Of a DNA stretch of 64,000 bases, positions 48,755 through 58,277 are shown piece after piece (positions within the stretch are counted from its first letter, which is position 1; every line of letters starts with the position of its first letter). Made by a program: the position numbers and the translations under genes. This DNA is from Frigoribacterium sp. PhB116 (GTDB taxonomy: Bacteria; Actinomycetota; Actinomycetes; Actinomycetales; Microbacteriaceae), in assembly GCF_004364285.1 (NCBI RefSeq), contig NZ_SOBE01000001.1, forward strand, positions 682,001-746,000, given 5' to 3'. The notes below the pieces were generated by a model. It saw only the letters and a list, made by a program, of their open reading frames with translations, was not told where the DNA came from and did not search any database.

Positions 48755-49107
48755 GAAACCCCCTCCTCGACTCGCCGGTCTCGCGCCTCGGCTGCGCGTG
48801 GGCGACCGCCGTCGGGCTCGCGATCGGCGTGCCGCTGAGCGTCGGCCGGGTGCGCGTCGTCGGCGACCTGATCGTCTGCCGGGGCCTCCCCCGGTGGGCG
48901 TTCAAGCGGGGCGGCACCTGCGTCGGTCGGGTCTACCTGACCCGCGACAACGACGGCCCCCGCGTGCTGCAGCACGAGGCCGTCCACGTGAGGCAGTGGC
49001 AGAAGTACGGCATGCTGATGCCGTTCCTGTACTTCCTGGCCGGCAGCGACCCGCTGACGAACAGGTTCGAGATCGAGGCAGGCCTCGAGGAAGGCGGCTA
49101 TCGATGA
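48751..49107 (+). CDS. small HExxH-motif protein
   Basis: 118 aa from a GTG overlapping the oxidoreductase stop. A hydrophobic N-terminal segment (~12-32) precedes a beta region and the motif QHEAVHVRQWQKYG (HExxH, a zinc-protease-like signature), followed by a hydrophobic stretch (LMPFLYFLAG) and FEIEAGLEEGGY, which could supply a third metal ligand (Glu). Relatives are often labelled Fe-S oxidoreductase in databases, but no Cys cluster supports that here. Probably a small membrane-associated metalloprotein. Function unknown. Confidence 0.7.
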   Translation: MRNPLLDSPVSRLGCAWATAVGLAIGVPLSVGRVRVVGDLIVCRGLPRWAFKRGGTCVGRVYLTRDNDGPRVLQHEAVHVRQWQKYGMLMPFLYFLAGSDPLTNRFEIEAGLEEGGYR

Positions 49108-49925
49108 CCCGCACCGTGATCATCACCGGAGCCAGCAGCGGCATCGGCCGGGAGGCAGCGATCGAGCTCGCGGCGGGAGGCGCCCAGGTGGCCGTGGTCG
49201 GCCGCAACGCCGAGCGCACCCGCGCCGTCGCCGACCAGGTCGGCGGCCGGGCGTTCCTGTCCGACTACGACCGGCTCGACGACGTGCGCCGCCTCGCGGA
49301 CGAGCTTCTCGACGCGTACCCGCGCATCGACGTGCTGGCCAACAACGCGGGCGGCCTCGTCAGCGAGCGAGGCCTCAGCCACGACGGGCACGAGCGCATC
49401 CTGCAGTCGAACCACCTGGCGCCGTTCCTGCTGACGCGCCTCCTGCTGCCCCGCCTGCTCGAGAGCTCGGGCCGGGTCGTCTCGACGGCCAGCGTGGCCA
49501 ACCTGTTCGGCAGCGTCCGGCTCGACGACCTGAACTGGGCGAAGCGGCCCTGGCTCGGCGGCTGGCGCCAGTACGGCACGAGCAAGATCGAGACGATCCT
49601 GTTCGTCCGCGAGCTCGCCCGGCGCACCGGCCTCGAGGCGTTCTCGTTCCACCCCGGCATCGTCAAGACGTCGTTCGGCTCGTCGTCGCCGATGTGGCGG
49701 ATGGCGAACGTGCTCTCGAACGGCAACTACGGCATCTCGGCGCACGCGGGCGCCGTCCCGCTGATCCAGCTGTCGGGCCCGAGCTCGGTCAGCGTCGAGA
49801 ACGGCACCTACTTCGACCAGCTGAAGCCGCACGGCCGCCTGCACCGGCACGCGCAGGACGACCTGCTGGCCGAGGCGCTCTGGGACCGGACGAGCGAGAT
49901 CGTCGGGGTCGACCCCCAGGTCTGA
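49104..49925 (+). CDS. short-chain dehydrogenase/reductase
   Basis: 273 aa. The cofactor loop is TGASSGIG, NNAGG is present, the catalytic Ser is in VVSTASVAN and the Tyr/Lys are in QYGTSKIE. The layout resembles retinol dehydrogenase-like classical SDRs. The ATG overlaps the upstream stop (ATGA). Substrate unknown; the coupling to a flavin disulfide reductase and an HExxH protein is unusual. Confidence 0.9.
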   Translation: MTRTVIITGASSGIGREAAIELAAGGAQVAVVGRNAERTRAVADQVGGRAFLSDYDRLDDVRRLADELLDAYPRIDVLANNAGGLVSERGLSHDGHERILQSNHLAPFLLTRLLLPRLLESSGRVVSTASVANLFGSVRLDDLNWAKRPWLGGWRQYGTSKIETILFVRELARRTGLEAFSFHPGIVKTSFGSSSPMWRMANVLSNGNYGISAHAGAVPLIQLSGPSSVSVENGTYFDQLKPHGRLHRHAQDDLLAEALWDRTSEIVGVDPQV

Positions 49926-49963
49926 GCGGCGCGGCCCGAGGCGGGCATCCACGCCGCCCCGGG

Positions 49964-50926
49964 TCACATCTCGGCGCGGCCCAGCCGCCAGTAGCCCATG
50001 AAGGCGACCTGGCGGCGGTCGACGCCGACCTCGCTCACGAGGAACCGTCGCAGCGCCTTGATCGCGCCCGCCTCGCCTGCCAGCCAGGCGTAGAGCTCTC
50101 CCTGCAGGGCGGCGCCGTGCTGCGCCTCGCCCTGCGGGACGTCCCAGAGGACGTCGTGCTCGATGTCGACCTCCTCCAGGTCGAAGCCGCGGTGCCAGGC
50201 GGTCACGTAGCGGGCCGTCCAAGCCCGGACGGCGGTCTGCAGCGGAGCACCGTAAGCGGCGTCGGGGGCGTCGGCGGCCGGTGCCCCGCTGCCGGCCCGC
50301 GGCAGCCAGTGCACGGTCACGCCGGCCGGCGCCACCAGCGGCAGCACGTCGTCCGAGGTCGGCACCTCGAGGAACACGCAGCCCCGAGCGTCGGCCGGCA
50401 ACGACTCGACGATGGACGAGATGGCGGGCACGGCGGTCTCGTCGCCGGCGATCATCACGGTGGAGGCACGGCCGGGCGCCCATTCGACGCCGCTGCCTGT
50501 GACCCCGCTCGTCGCGTCGGGCCCGATCAGCATCGCCTCGTCGCCGACGCGGGTACGGGCCAGCCAGGACGCCGCGGCACCCTGGTCGCCGTGGCTGACG
50601 AAGTCGACGTCGACCTCGCGGAGCTGCGGCCGGACGGCGCGTGCCGTGTAGGTGCGGAAGGCGTTCTGCTCGTGCCCCGGGAGCGCCCGCCAGGAGGGCC
50701 ACCAGTCGTCGGTGGGGAACGTGTCGTAGCCGGTGGCCTCGAGGGGCAGCACCAGCTTGATCCGCTGGTCGAGGCCGTCGACGCCGAAGTCGGCGAGGTC
50801 GTCGCCGGCGAAGGTCACGCGGACGAAGTGCGGGCTCAGGGCCTGCAGGGCCGCGACGCGCACCCGGTACGGGCGGTGGGCGGGCTTCGGGCGGGCCTCG
50901 GGCGGGGCCTCTGTCGTGATCGTCAC
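49964..50926 (-). CDS. siderophore-interacting protein (ViuB-like ferric-siderophore reductase)
   Basis: 320 aa. FAD-binding RxYT motif in FRTYTARAV, then HGDQGAAASWL, and the SIP domain IAGDETAVPAISSIVESLP. These flavoproteins reduce ferric siderophores in the cytoplasm to release iron. GTG start 6 nt after a TAGGCT hexamer, and an iron-regulator-type palindrome covers that promoter, so induction under iron limitation is expected. The C-terminal half includes AYGAPLQTAVRAW in a loop rich in Ala/Asp. Confidence 0.92.
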   Translation of the reverse strand: MTITTEAPPEARPKPAHRPYRVRVAALQALSPHFVRVTFAGDDLADFGVDGLDQRIKLVLPLEATGYDTFPTDDWWPSWRALPGHEQNAFRTYTARAVRPQLREVDVDFVSHGDQGAAASWLARTRVGDEAMLIGPDATSGVTGSGVEWAPGRASTVMIAGDETAVPAISSIVESLPADARGCVFLEVPTSDDVLPLVAPAGVTVHWLPRAGSGAPAADAPDAAYGAPLQTAVRAWTARYVTAWHRGFDLEEVDIEHDVLWDVPQGEAQHGAALQGELYAWLAGEAGAIKALRRFLVSEVGVDRRQVAFMGYWRLGRAEM

Positions 50927-50934
50927 GGGTCGAG

Positions 50935-50956
50935 CCTAAGGCATGCCTTACCTAAG
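50935..50956. promoter_or_regulatory. DtxR/IdeR-like iron box over the SIP promoter
   Basis: The perfect 14-bp palindrome TAAGGCATGCCTTA (50937-50950) is extended on the minus strand to TTAGGTAAGGCATGCCTTA, matching 15 of 19 positions of the DtxR consensus as I recall it. It overlaps the minus-strand -10 TAGGCT (50933-50938), so binding would block transcription. Confidence 0.75.
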
Positions 50957-51018
50957 TCGACGGGACCCGTCTCGACGTCGAAAGACAGGTGTCGACCACG
51001 AGCCGAGGAGGCGCGCGC

Positions 51019-51468
51019 TCAGACCGCGGTCGCGCCCCGGTCGGTGGACACGCTCTGGTGGTGCGAGACCATGTCGTGCAGGTCGCGACGCAGGTCCCAC
51101 GCGAAGCCCTCGGGGCCCCCGACCCAGATGAGGTGCTCGGCCTCGGCCAGCGCGTCCGCGTCGACGTACATCTCGGCGAGCCACGCGCGCACGGCCCGCT
51201 CGACCGCCTCGCCGGACGCGCAGGCGAGTCCGCTGCCGGCCGCGCCCGAGCGGCGGTCGCGGGCGAGCCAAGTGACCGTGACGCGGCCCGGCGACGGCAG
51301 CTCCTCGATCTGGGCCGCGGTGTCGACCTCGACGAACACCTGGCCCCGGGCGCAGATCGGCAGGGCCGCGAGCATGGCACGGAGCGTGGGGACCGAGGAG
51401 GCGTCGCCCGCGAAGAGCACGCGGATCGCGTCGTACGGGAGGGGCGGGTCGGCGAAGTCGAGGAACAT
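51019..51468 (-). CDS. stand-alone SIP-domain protein
   Basis: 149 aa from the ATG at 51468. It corresponds only to the C-terminal nucleotide-binding domain of siderophore-interacting proteins: VLFAGDASSVPTLRAMLAALP aligns with IAGDETAVPAISSIVESLP of its neighbour. The FAD-binding domain is absent, and no frameshifted remnant of it is seen upstream. An iron box covers its promoter. It may help the adjacent full-length reductase or bind NAD(P)H or siderophore separately. The start is supported by a TACATT hexamer 9 nt before the ATG. Confidence 0.8.
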   Translation of the reverse strand: MFLDFADPPLPYDAIRVLFAGDASSVPTLRAMLAALPICARGQVFVEVDTAAQIEELPSPGRVTVTWLARDRRSGAAGSGLACASGEAVERAVRAWLAEMYVDADALAEAEHLIWVGGPEGFAWDLRRDLHDMVSHHQSVSTDRGATAV

Positions 51469-51480
51469 GTCCCGCCCAAT

Positions 51481-51499
51481 GTAGGTGAGCCTTGCCTCA
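51481..51499. promoter_or_regulatory. second DtxR/IdeR-like iron box
   Basis: On the minus strand TGAGGCAAGGCTCACCTAC agrees with 14 of 19 positions of the DtxR consensus as I recall it. It lies 12 nt upstream of the SIP-domain gene and overlaps the candidate -10 TACATT (51478-51483). Confidence 0.7.
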
Positions 51500-51787
51500 T
51501 CCGCCACTCGGCGGCCGGCGCTCGCGGCAGGTGCACAGGCGCCGCCCGTTCGGGCGCACGCGCGGCCCGGTGCCGGGCCGACCCCCGTGTAGTAGATTCT
51601 CTGACGTCCACGGGTCCGGCAGCGACCTGGGGGCGAGGGGCGGCGCGTCAGTCCGGCAGCGACGACGTGCCAGCCGTGGCCCGACGTCCACAAGCGACGA
51701 CGGTCCTCCTTCGACCGGAGCGTGCAGGTCGCCACGAGCGACGGTGCACGCCGACCCGAACCGCTCCCGAAAGGCACCTCCACCGCC
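51500..51787 (+). other. intergenic leader of the ABC transporter operon
   Basis: No gene is convincing in this divergent region (about 319 nt without a gene, counting the iron box). A plus-strand TAGATT at 51593-51598 could be the -10 of the transporter operon, giving a leader near 180 nt. Two direct repeats lie in it: GTCCGGCAGCGAC at 51614-51626 and 51651-51663, and GACGTCCAC at 51603-51611 and 51683-51691. They may be regulator sites. Confidence 0.4.
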
Positions 51788-53308
51788 ATGCGCCCCTCCC
51801 GCCTCCTCGTCCCCGTGGTCGCCGCCGCCGCCTCCCTCGCCCTGCTCGCCGGGTGCACCGCGGGCGGCTCCGACGCCCCGCGCGGCGGATCCGACGCGAC
51901 GGTCACCGTGGGCCTCGTGCTCGAGCCCTCCGACCTCGACGTCCGGACCACCTCGGGCATCGCCCTCGACCAGGTGCTGATCGACAACGTCTACCAGGGC
52001 CTCGTCGGCCGCACGCAGGACAACGAGATCGTCGACGTGCTGGCCAGCGAGCACACGATCAGCGCGGACGGCCTGACCTACACGTTCACGCTGCAGGACG
52101 GCGTGACGTTCCACGACGGCGCCCCGATGACGGCAGCCGACGTCGTGTGGTCGCTGCAGCAGGTCGCCGACGACGAGTCGCTGGCGGGCCACGCCGACCT
52201 CGCCTCGGTCGCCGACATCAGCTCCCCCGACGACGACACCGTCGTGCTCACGCTGTCGCAGCCCGACTCGGCTCTGCTGTTCGCGCTGACCGGCCGTGCC
52301 GGGCTCGTCCTCGAGCAGGCGGCCACCAACGACCTCTCGACCACCGCCAACGGGACCGGGCCCTTCACGCTCGGCTCGTGGACCCAGGGCGACAACCTCC
52401 GCCTCGAGCGGAACGCCGACTACTGGGGCGAGGCGGCCGGCGTCGCCGGGGTCGTGTTCCGCTACGTGACGGACGGCTCGGCCGCGATCAACGCGACGCT
52501 CTCGGGCGACCTGGACGTGCAGACGGCGGTCGACGCGACCCTCGCCTCCCAGTTCGACGGCGTCGACGGCATCACGGTCGAGAAGGGCCAGACGACCGAC
52601 AAGTACACCCTCGCCTTCAACAACGCGGTCGCCCCCTTCACCGACCCGCGGGTGCGCCAGGCGATCCGGATGGCCGTCGACAACGACGCCCTGATCGCGG
52701 CCGTCGGCGGCTCGGCCGTCGACCAGGGCGGACCGATCCCCGAGCTCGATCCCGGCTTCGAGGACCTGACGGACGTCGACGCCTACGACCCCGACCAGGC
52801 GAAGCAGCTGCTGGCGGAGGCGGGCCACGCCGACGACCTCGACCTCACGCTCGAGTACGCGAACTTCTACCCCGCCGCGATCGGCGACGTGCTCACCACC
52901 CAGCTCGCCGACGTCGGCGTCACGCTGACGGTGCAGCAGGTCGACTTCACGACCTGGCTCGACGACGTGCTCGCGCCGCCCGCCGACGGCGGCACGCGCG
53001 ACTTCCAGCTGAGCATGGTGAACCACGCCGAGACCCACGACTTCTCGAACTGGGCCGACCCGACCTACTACTGGGGCTACGACTCGGCTCCCGTCCAGCA
53101 GCTGTACGCCGAGTCGCTGGCCGCGACCGACCCCGAGGTCGCCGCCTCGAAGCTCGCCGAGGCCGCCCGGATCGTCTCGGAGGACGCCCCGGCCGAGTGG
53201 CTGTACACCGCCACGACGCTGACGGCCGTGCGCGACGGCGTGACGGGCTTCCCGACGTCGTCCACCAGCACCCGCCTCGACCTGTCCGCGCTGGCCGTCT
53301 CGGAGTGA
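51788..53308 (+). CDS. ABC transporter substrate-binding lipoprotein (Dpp/Opp family)
   Basis: 506 aa from the ATG at 51788. A lipobox LLAGC (Cys at ~22) follows the signal sequence. The family-5 solute-binding pattern is clear: VYQGLVGRT, YTFTLQDGVTFHDGAPMTAADVVWSL, NGTGPFTLGSW, FTDPRVRQAIRMAVDNDALI. It binds peptides or related ligands outside the cell. The nearby iron-regulated SIP genes make a siderophore or metal-chelate ligand possible, but unproved. The stop overlaps the first permease start (GTGA). Confidence 0.93.
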   Translation: MRPSRLLVPVVAAAASLALLAGCTAGGSDAPRGGSDATVTVGLVLEPSDLDVRTTSGIALDQVLIDNVYQGLVGRTQDNEIVDVLASEHTISADGLTYTFTLQDGVTFHDGAPMTAADVVWSLQQVADDESLAGHADLASVADISSPDDDTVVLTLSQPDSALLFALTGRAGLVLEQAATNDLSTTANGTGPFTLGSWTQGDNLRLERNADYWGEAAGVAGVVFRYVTDGSAAINATLSGDLDVQTAVDATLASQFDGVDGITVEKGQTTDKYTLAFNNAVAPFTDPRVRQAIRMAVDNDALIAAVGGSAVDQGGPIPELDPGFEDLTDVDAYDPDQAKQLLAEAGHADDLDLTLEYANFYPAAIGDVLTTQLADVGVTLTVQQVDFTTWLDDVLAPPADGGTRDFQLSMVNHAETHDFSNWADPTYYWGYDSAPVQQLYAESLAATDPEVAASKLAEAARIVSEDAPAEWLYTATTLTAVRDGVTGFPTSSTSTRLDLSALAVSE

Positions 53309-54258
53309 CCCGCTTCCTGCTCGGACGCACGGCCCTCTTCGCCCTGGGGCTCGTGGTCGCGAGCGTGCTGATCTTCGCGGCGCTCCGCCTCCTGCCCGGC
53401 GACGTGGCGCAGGCGATCGCGGGCACGACGGGCTCGCCCGCCCAGGTCGCGGCGTTGCGCGAGCAGCTCGGCCTCGACAGGCCGATCGTCGCGCAGTACC
53501 TCGACTGGGCGGGCGGGCTGCTGCGGCTCGACCTCGGGGAGTCGCTCGTGACCGGCAGCCCCGTCGCCGGCGAGATCGCCGAGAAGCTCGGCGTCACCCT
53601 GCCCCTCGCGGGTCTGTCGCTCGTCTTCGGCCTGCTGATCGGAGTGCCCGCGGGTGTCTGGGCCGCGGCCCGGCACCGCCGTCCCGTCGGCCTCGTCGTC
53701 GGCCTCGGCTCACAGCTGCTCGCCGCGGTGCCGGCCGTCTGGCTCGGCATGCTCCTCATCGCCCTCTTCGCGGTGACGCTCGGCTGGCTGCCCACCCAGG
53801 GCTGGCCCCTCGACGGCTGGCAGGACCCCGGGCGAGCGCTCCGCTCGCTCGTGCTGCCTGCCCTCACGATCGGCATCATCGAGGGTGCGGTGCTGCTGCG
53901 CTTCACCCGGTCGGCCGCGATCGGCGCGCTCGACCGGGACTACGTCCGCGCCGCCGCGGCCAAGGGCATGACGCTCGACCGCGCGCTGCTCCGGCACGGC
54001 CTGCCGAACGTGATGCTCAGCGTCGTCAGCGTGCTCGGCCTGCAGGTCGTCGGTCTCGTGGTGGGCGCCGTCGTCGTCGAGCAGCTCTTCACGCTGCCCG
54101 GTCTCGGACGGATGCTCGTCACCGACGTCGGCCGCCGCGACCTCACCAAGGTCCAGGGCGAGCTGATGACGCTCACCGCGATCGTCCTGTTCGTCGGGCT
54201 GCTCGTCGACGTCGCGCACCGTCGGCTCGACCCCCGGCTGCGCGAGGTCGAGCGATGA
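53305..54258 (+). CDS. ABC transporter permease (DppB type)
   Basis: 317 aa, GTG start. Six membrane helices; LLPGDVAQAI and the LREQLGLDRPIVAQYLDW segment before the membrane domain are typical of DppB. The cytoplasmic EAA loop reads YVRAAAAKGMTLDRALLRHGLPN. It forms one half of the channel. It is coupled to the next gene by ATGA. Confidence 0.94.
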   Translation: MTRFLLGRTALFALGLVVASVLIFAALRLLPGDVAQAIAGTTGSPAQVAALREQLGLDRPIVAQYLDWAGGLLRLDLGESLVTGSPVAGEIAEKLGVTLPLAGLSLVFGLLIGVPAGVWAAARHRRPVGLVVGLGSQLLAAVPAVWLGMLLIALFAVTLGWLPTQGWPLDGWQDPGRALRSLVLPALTIGIIEGAVLLRFTRSAAIGALDRDYVRAAAAKGMTLDRALLRHGLPNVMLSVVSVLGLQVVGLVVGAVVVEQLFTLPGLGRMLVTDVGRRDLTKVQGELMTLTAIVLFVGLLVDVAHRRLDPRLREVER

Positions 54259-55192
54259 GGCGCGGCTCGTTCGTGCGCGCCCTGCTGCGCCGACCCCAGG
54301 GCGCGGCAGCCGTCGCCTGGCTGGCCCTCGTCGCCCTCGCCGCGGCGGTCAGCCCCTTCTGGACCCCGGCCGACCCGTTCCGCACCGATCCCTACTCGGC
54401 CTGGCTGCCCCCGTCGGGAACGCACCTGTTCGGCACCGACGCCGTCGGCCGCGACATCGCCAGCTACGTGATGGCCGCGAGCGGCACCACCGTGGTCGTC
54501 GCCGTCTCGGCCGGCCTCCTCGCGCTCGTCGTCGGGCTCGGCCTGGCCGCCCTCGGCTCGCTGACCACCCGCCTCGTGCGCGAGTCGGTCGCCGTGCTGA
54601 TCGACGTGCTCGTCGCGTTCCCCACCATCCTGGTCGCGATGGCCCTCGCCGCGGCGTTCGGCGGGTCGCTCGGGGTCGTCGTGGTCGCCGCCGGCCTCGG
54701 CTACGGGGTGACGATCGCCCGCGTCTCCCGCAGCGAGATCCGCCGGGTCGCCCGGGAGGACTACGTCACCGCCGCCCGCGCGTCGGGCGCCGGGACCGCG
54801 ACGGTGCTGCTGCGGCACGTGCTGCCGAACATCGCCCCGGTGTTCGTCGTGCAGCTGTCGCTCGCGATGGCGACGTCGATCCTCGCGGAGGCGGGGCTGT
54901 CTTTCCTCGGCTACGGTGCGTCGGCCGAGACGGCCTCGTGGGGGCGCCTCCTCGCGGACCTGCAGAAGTTCCTCGGCGTGCACCCGTGGACGATCGTCTG
55001 GCCCGGGCTCGCGATCACGCTGACCGTGCTGGCGCTGAACCTGCTGGGCGACGCGGTGCGCGACGCCGCCGACCCGCGCCTCCGCGGAGGCGGGCGACGT
55101 GCCGGCCTGTCCGTGGACCCCGGCGCCCCGGCCGCCCCCACGGCCGCGCCTGCCGCTGCCGACTCCCCCGCCGCCTCCCCCGGAGTGACCTC

Positions 55193-55196
<4 letters not shown>
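54255..55196 (+). CDS. ABC transporter permease (DppC type)
   Basis: 313 aa. The N-terminal signature HLFGTDAVGRDIASYVM, the EAA loop YVTAARASGAGTATVLLRHVLPN and SILAEAGLSFLGYGA mark DppC. The last ~35 residues are an Ala/Pro-rich tail. It pairs with the previous permease. The stop overlaps the next GTG. Confidence 0.94.
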
Positions 55197-55962
<766 letters not shown>

Positions 55963-55966
<4 letters not shown>

Positions 55967-56787
55967 CCGACTCGGACACGCAGCACGTCGACGGAGGCAC
56001 CGGGCCGCTGCTCAGCGGCCGCGGGCTCTCGCGCACCTTCACGCTGCCCCGCCGATCGCCGCTCCAGCCCGGGCCCGTGCGGCACGCCCTCGTCGAGGCC
56101 GACCTCGACGTCGGGCGGGGCGAGAGCGTCGCCCTCATCGGCGAGTCCGGCTCGGGCAAGTCGACCCTGGTGCGCCTCCTGCTCGCGCTCGACCGGCCGA
56201 CCGCCGGCACCGTGACGTTCGACGGGCGGGAGGTGCGTCCCGACCGCGCGTCGCGCCTCCGCTGGCTGCGCCGCCGCACGGGCGTCGTGCTGCAGGACCC
56301 GTACAGCTCGCTCGACCCCCGCATGCGGATCGGCGACGTCGTGGCCGAGCCGCTGCGCCTGCTGCACGTGCCGGGCGACCACGAGCGCAGGGTCGCCGAC
56401 GTGCTCGACCGTGTCGGACTCGACCCCCAGGGCGTCGACCTCTGGCCGCACGAGCTGAGCGGCGGCCAGCGACAGCGGGTCGCCCTGGCCCGTGCCGTCG
56501 TGCACGGCCCCGACCTGCTGGTCGGCGACGAGCCGATGAGCGCGCTCGACGTGACCGTGCGCGCGCAGATCCTCGGCCTGTTGGCCGAGCTGCGCCACGA
56601 CCTCGGGCTGTCGCTGCTGATCGTCTCGCACGACGTGGGGCTCGTGCAGCACCTCAGCGACCGGGTGGCCGTGCTGCAAGGCGGCCGCATCGTCGAGCAG
56701 GGCGCCACCGCCGACGTGCTCGGGCGGCCGCAGCACGACTACACGAAGCGGCTCATCGCGTCCGTGCCGACCCTCGACGGGTCCTGA
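55963..56787 (+). CDS. ABC transporter ATP-binding protein (DppF type)
   Basis: 274 aa. Walker A GESGSGKST, Q-loop LQDPYSSLDPRMR, signature LSGGQRQRVALARAV and Walker B LLVGDEPMSALD. It is the second ATPase of the heterodimer. The start GTG overlaps the previous stop. It is the last gene of the five-gene operon; the convergent amidase ends 10 nt beyond it. Confidence 0.94.
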
Positions 56788-56796
56788 CCGCGCGCC

Positions 56797-58245
56797 TCAC
56801 CAGCAGTCGGGGTGCCGCCGCTGCCAGCGCAGCCGGCGCTCGAGCTGCGCGCCGATCGCGAGCAGCACGTCCTCGCGGCCCGGTCGGCCGATCAGCTGGA
56901 CCCCCGCGGGCAGCCCGTCGACCTCGGCCACCGGCAGCGTGATCGCCGGCAGGCCCGCCACGTTCACGAACGAGGTGAACGGCGACACGAGACACTGCTG
57001 CTCGAAGGCCCGCTCGGGGTCGTCGGCGTCGTGCCAGCCGAGAGCCGGCGGCAACAGGGCGAGCGACGGCGTCAGCACGGCGTCGAAGCGGTCGAAGGCC
57101 GCGACGACGCTCTGCTCGAAGGCGCTGAGGCCGGCGAGGGCGGCGCCCAGCTCGCGGGCGCCGAGCTCGCGGCCCCGGCGGACGAGCCACGCCGTCATCG
57201 GCTCGAGCAGCGCGAAGTCGGCGTCGGTCTCGGCCGGGATGCCCGCCGCTCCGGCCTGCCAGATCGTGCGGAACAGGGCCGGGTAGTTCGGGGCCCCCGG
57301 GTCCGAGCCGGGCAGCGTCGCGTCCTCCACACCGTGACCCAGCACATCGAGCTGGTCGGCGGTGTCGCGCAGCACCCCGAGGAGGCGCGGGTCGACCCGG
57401 ACGTCGTACGCGTCGTCCCACGGGCTGGCCGTCAGCACCCCGAGCTGGAACCGCCCCTCGCCGCGGACGGCGGTGCCGAGCCACGCCCCGTCGGGCGAGC
57501 CGGGCGCCCGCAGGGCGAAGTGGTCGCGCGGTGCCCGTCCGTCGGGCGAGACCATGGCGTCGAGCAGCATCGCGGCGTCGGCGACGGTGCGGGCGATCGG
57601 GCCGCCGACGGCGAGGCCGCCGAGGCTCGTGATGCCCGACTGGGCCGGCACCCGGCCGCGCGAGGGCTTGAGGCCGACGAGCCCGGTCACGGCGGCGGGG
57701 ATGCGGATCGAGCCGCCGCCGTCCGAGCCGGGGGCGAACGGCAGCAGGCCGGCGGCGACCGCGGCCGCCGCTCCCCCGCTCGAGCCGCCGGCGCCGAGGT
57801 CGCGACGCCAGGGGTTGCGCGTGACGGGACCGACCACCGGCTCGGTGTAGCCCGTGAGGCCGAACTCGGGCGTCGCCGTCTTGCCGAGGCTGACCGCGCC
57901 GGCCTCGCCCAGCACCGCGGAGATCTCCGAGTCCTGCTCGGCGACGCGCCCGCGGGAGAGCCGCGAGCCGAGACCGGTCGGCAGGCCCGCACGGTCGGTG
58001 AGGTCCTTGTCGGCCAGGGGCAGGCCCCACAGTGGGGCGGTGCTGCGGCCGGCGCGCCCGAGGGCGTCGGCCCGGCCGCGCGCGGCGTCAGCCCCGACCG
58101 CGACGAACGCGCCGACGCCGTCGGCGCCTGAGTCGAGCCGGTCGATCCGCGCCAGGTAGTGGTCGGTCAGCTCGCGGGGCGTGACCTCGCCGCGGCGGAG
58201 CCAGTCCCACTGCTCCTGGGCGCTCAGGTGGTGGAGTTCGAACAC
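56797..58245 (-). CDS. amidase (amidase-signature family)
   Basis: 482 aa. The Ser-cisSer-Lys triad is visible: Lys in LADKDLTDRAG, the cis-Ser in GGSSGGAAAAVAAG and the nucleophile in GSDGGGSIRIPA. It hydrolyses amides. It resembles AmdA/6-aminohexanoate-type amidases more than GatA, because no gatB or gatC is near. The GTG start is 7 nt after a TAGGCT hexamer. It ends facing the ABC operon. Confidence 0.92.
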   Translation of the reverse strand: MFELHHLSAQEQWDWLRRGEVTPRELTDHYLARIDRLDSGADGVGAFVAVGADAARGRADALGRAGRSTAPLWGLPLADKDLTDRAGLPTGLGSRLSRGRVAEQDSEISAVLGEAGAVSLGKTATPEFGLTGYTEPVVGPVTRNPWRRDLGAGGSSGGAAAAVAAGLLPFAPGSDGGGSIRIPAAVTGLVGLKPSRGRVPAQSGITSLGGLAVGGPIARTVADAAMLLDAMVSPDGRAPRDHFALRAPGSPDGAWLGTAVRGEGRFQLGVLTASPWDDAYDVRVDPRLLGVLRDTADQLDVLGHGVEDATLPGSDPGAPNYPALFRTIWQAGAAGIPAETDADFALLEPMTAWLVRRGRELGARELGAALAGLSAFEQSVVAAFDRFDAVLTPSLALLPPALGWHDADDPERAFEQQCLVSPFTSFVNVAGLPAITLPVAEVDGLPAGVQLIGRPGREDVLLAIGAQLERRLRWQRRHPDCW

Positions 58246-58252
58246 GCCCCCG

Positions 58253-58258
58253 AGCCTA
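58253..58258 (-). promoter_or_regulatory. candidate -10 of the amidase gene, leaderless type
   Basis: Minus-strand TAGGCT ends 7 nt before the GTG at 58245. The same hexamer occurs before the SIP gene and lysA. Confidence 0.45.
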
Positions 58259-58277
58259 GGCGCAGGGCACGCGGCCC

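Noticed and set aside
49926-49963. Terminator between the SDR and SIP genes
   Set aside because: A GCGGCG/CGCCGC pairing exists, but the loop is about 20 nt and the stem short, so it is not convincing.
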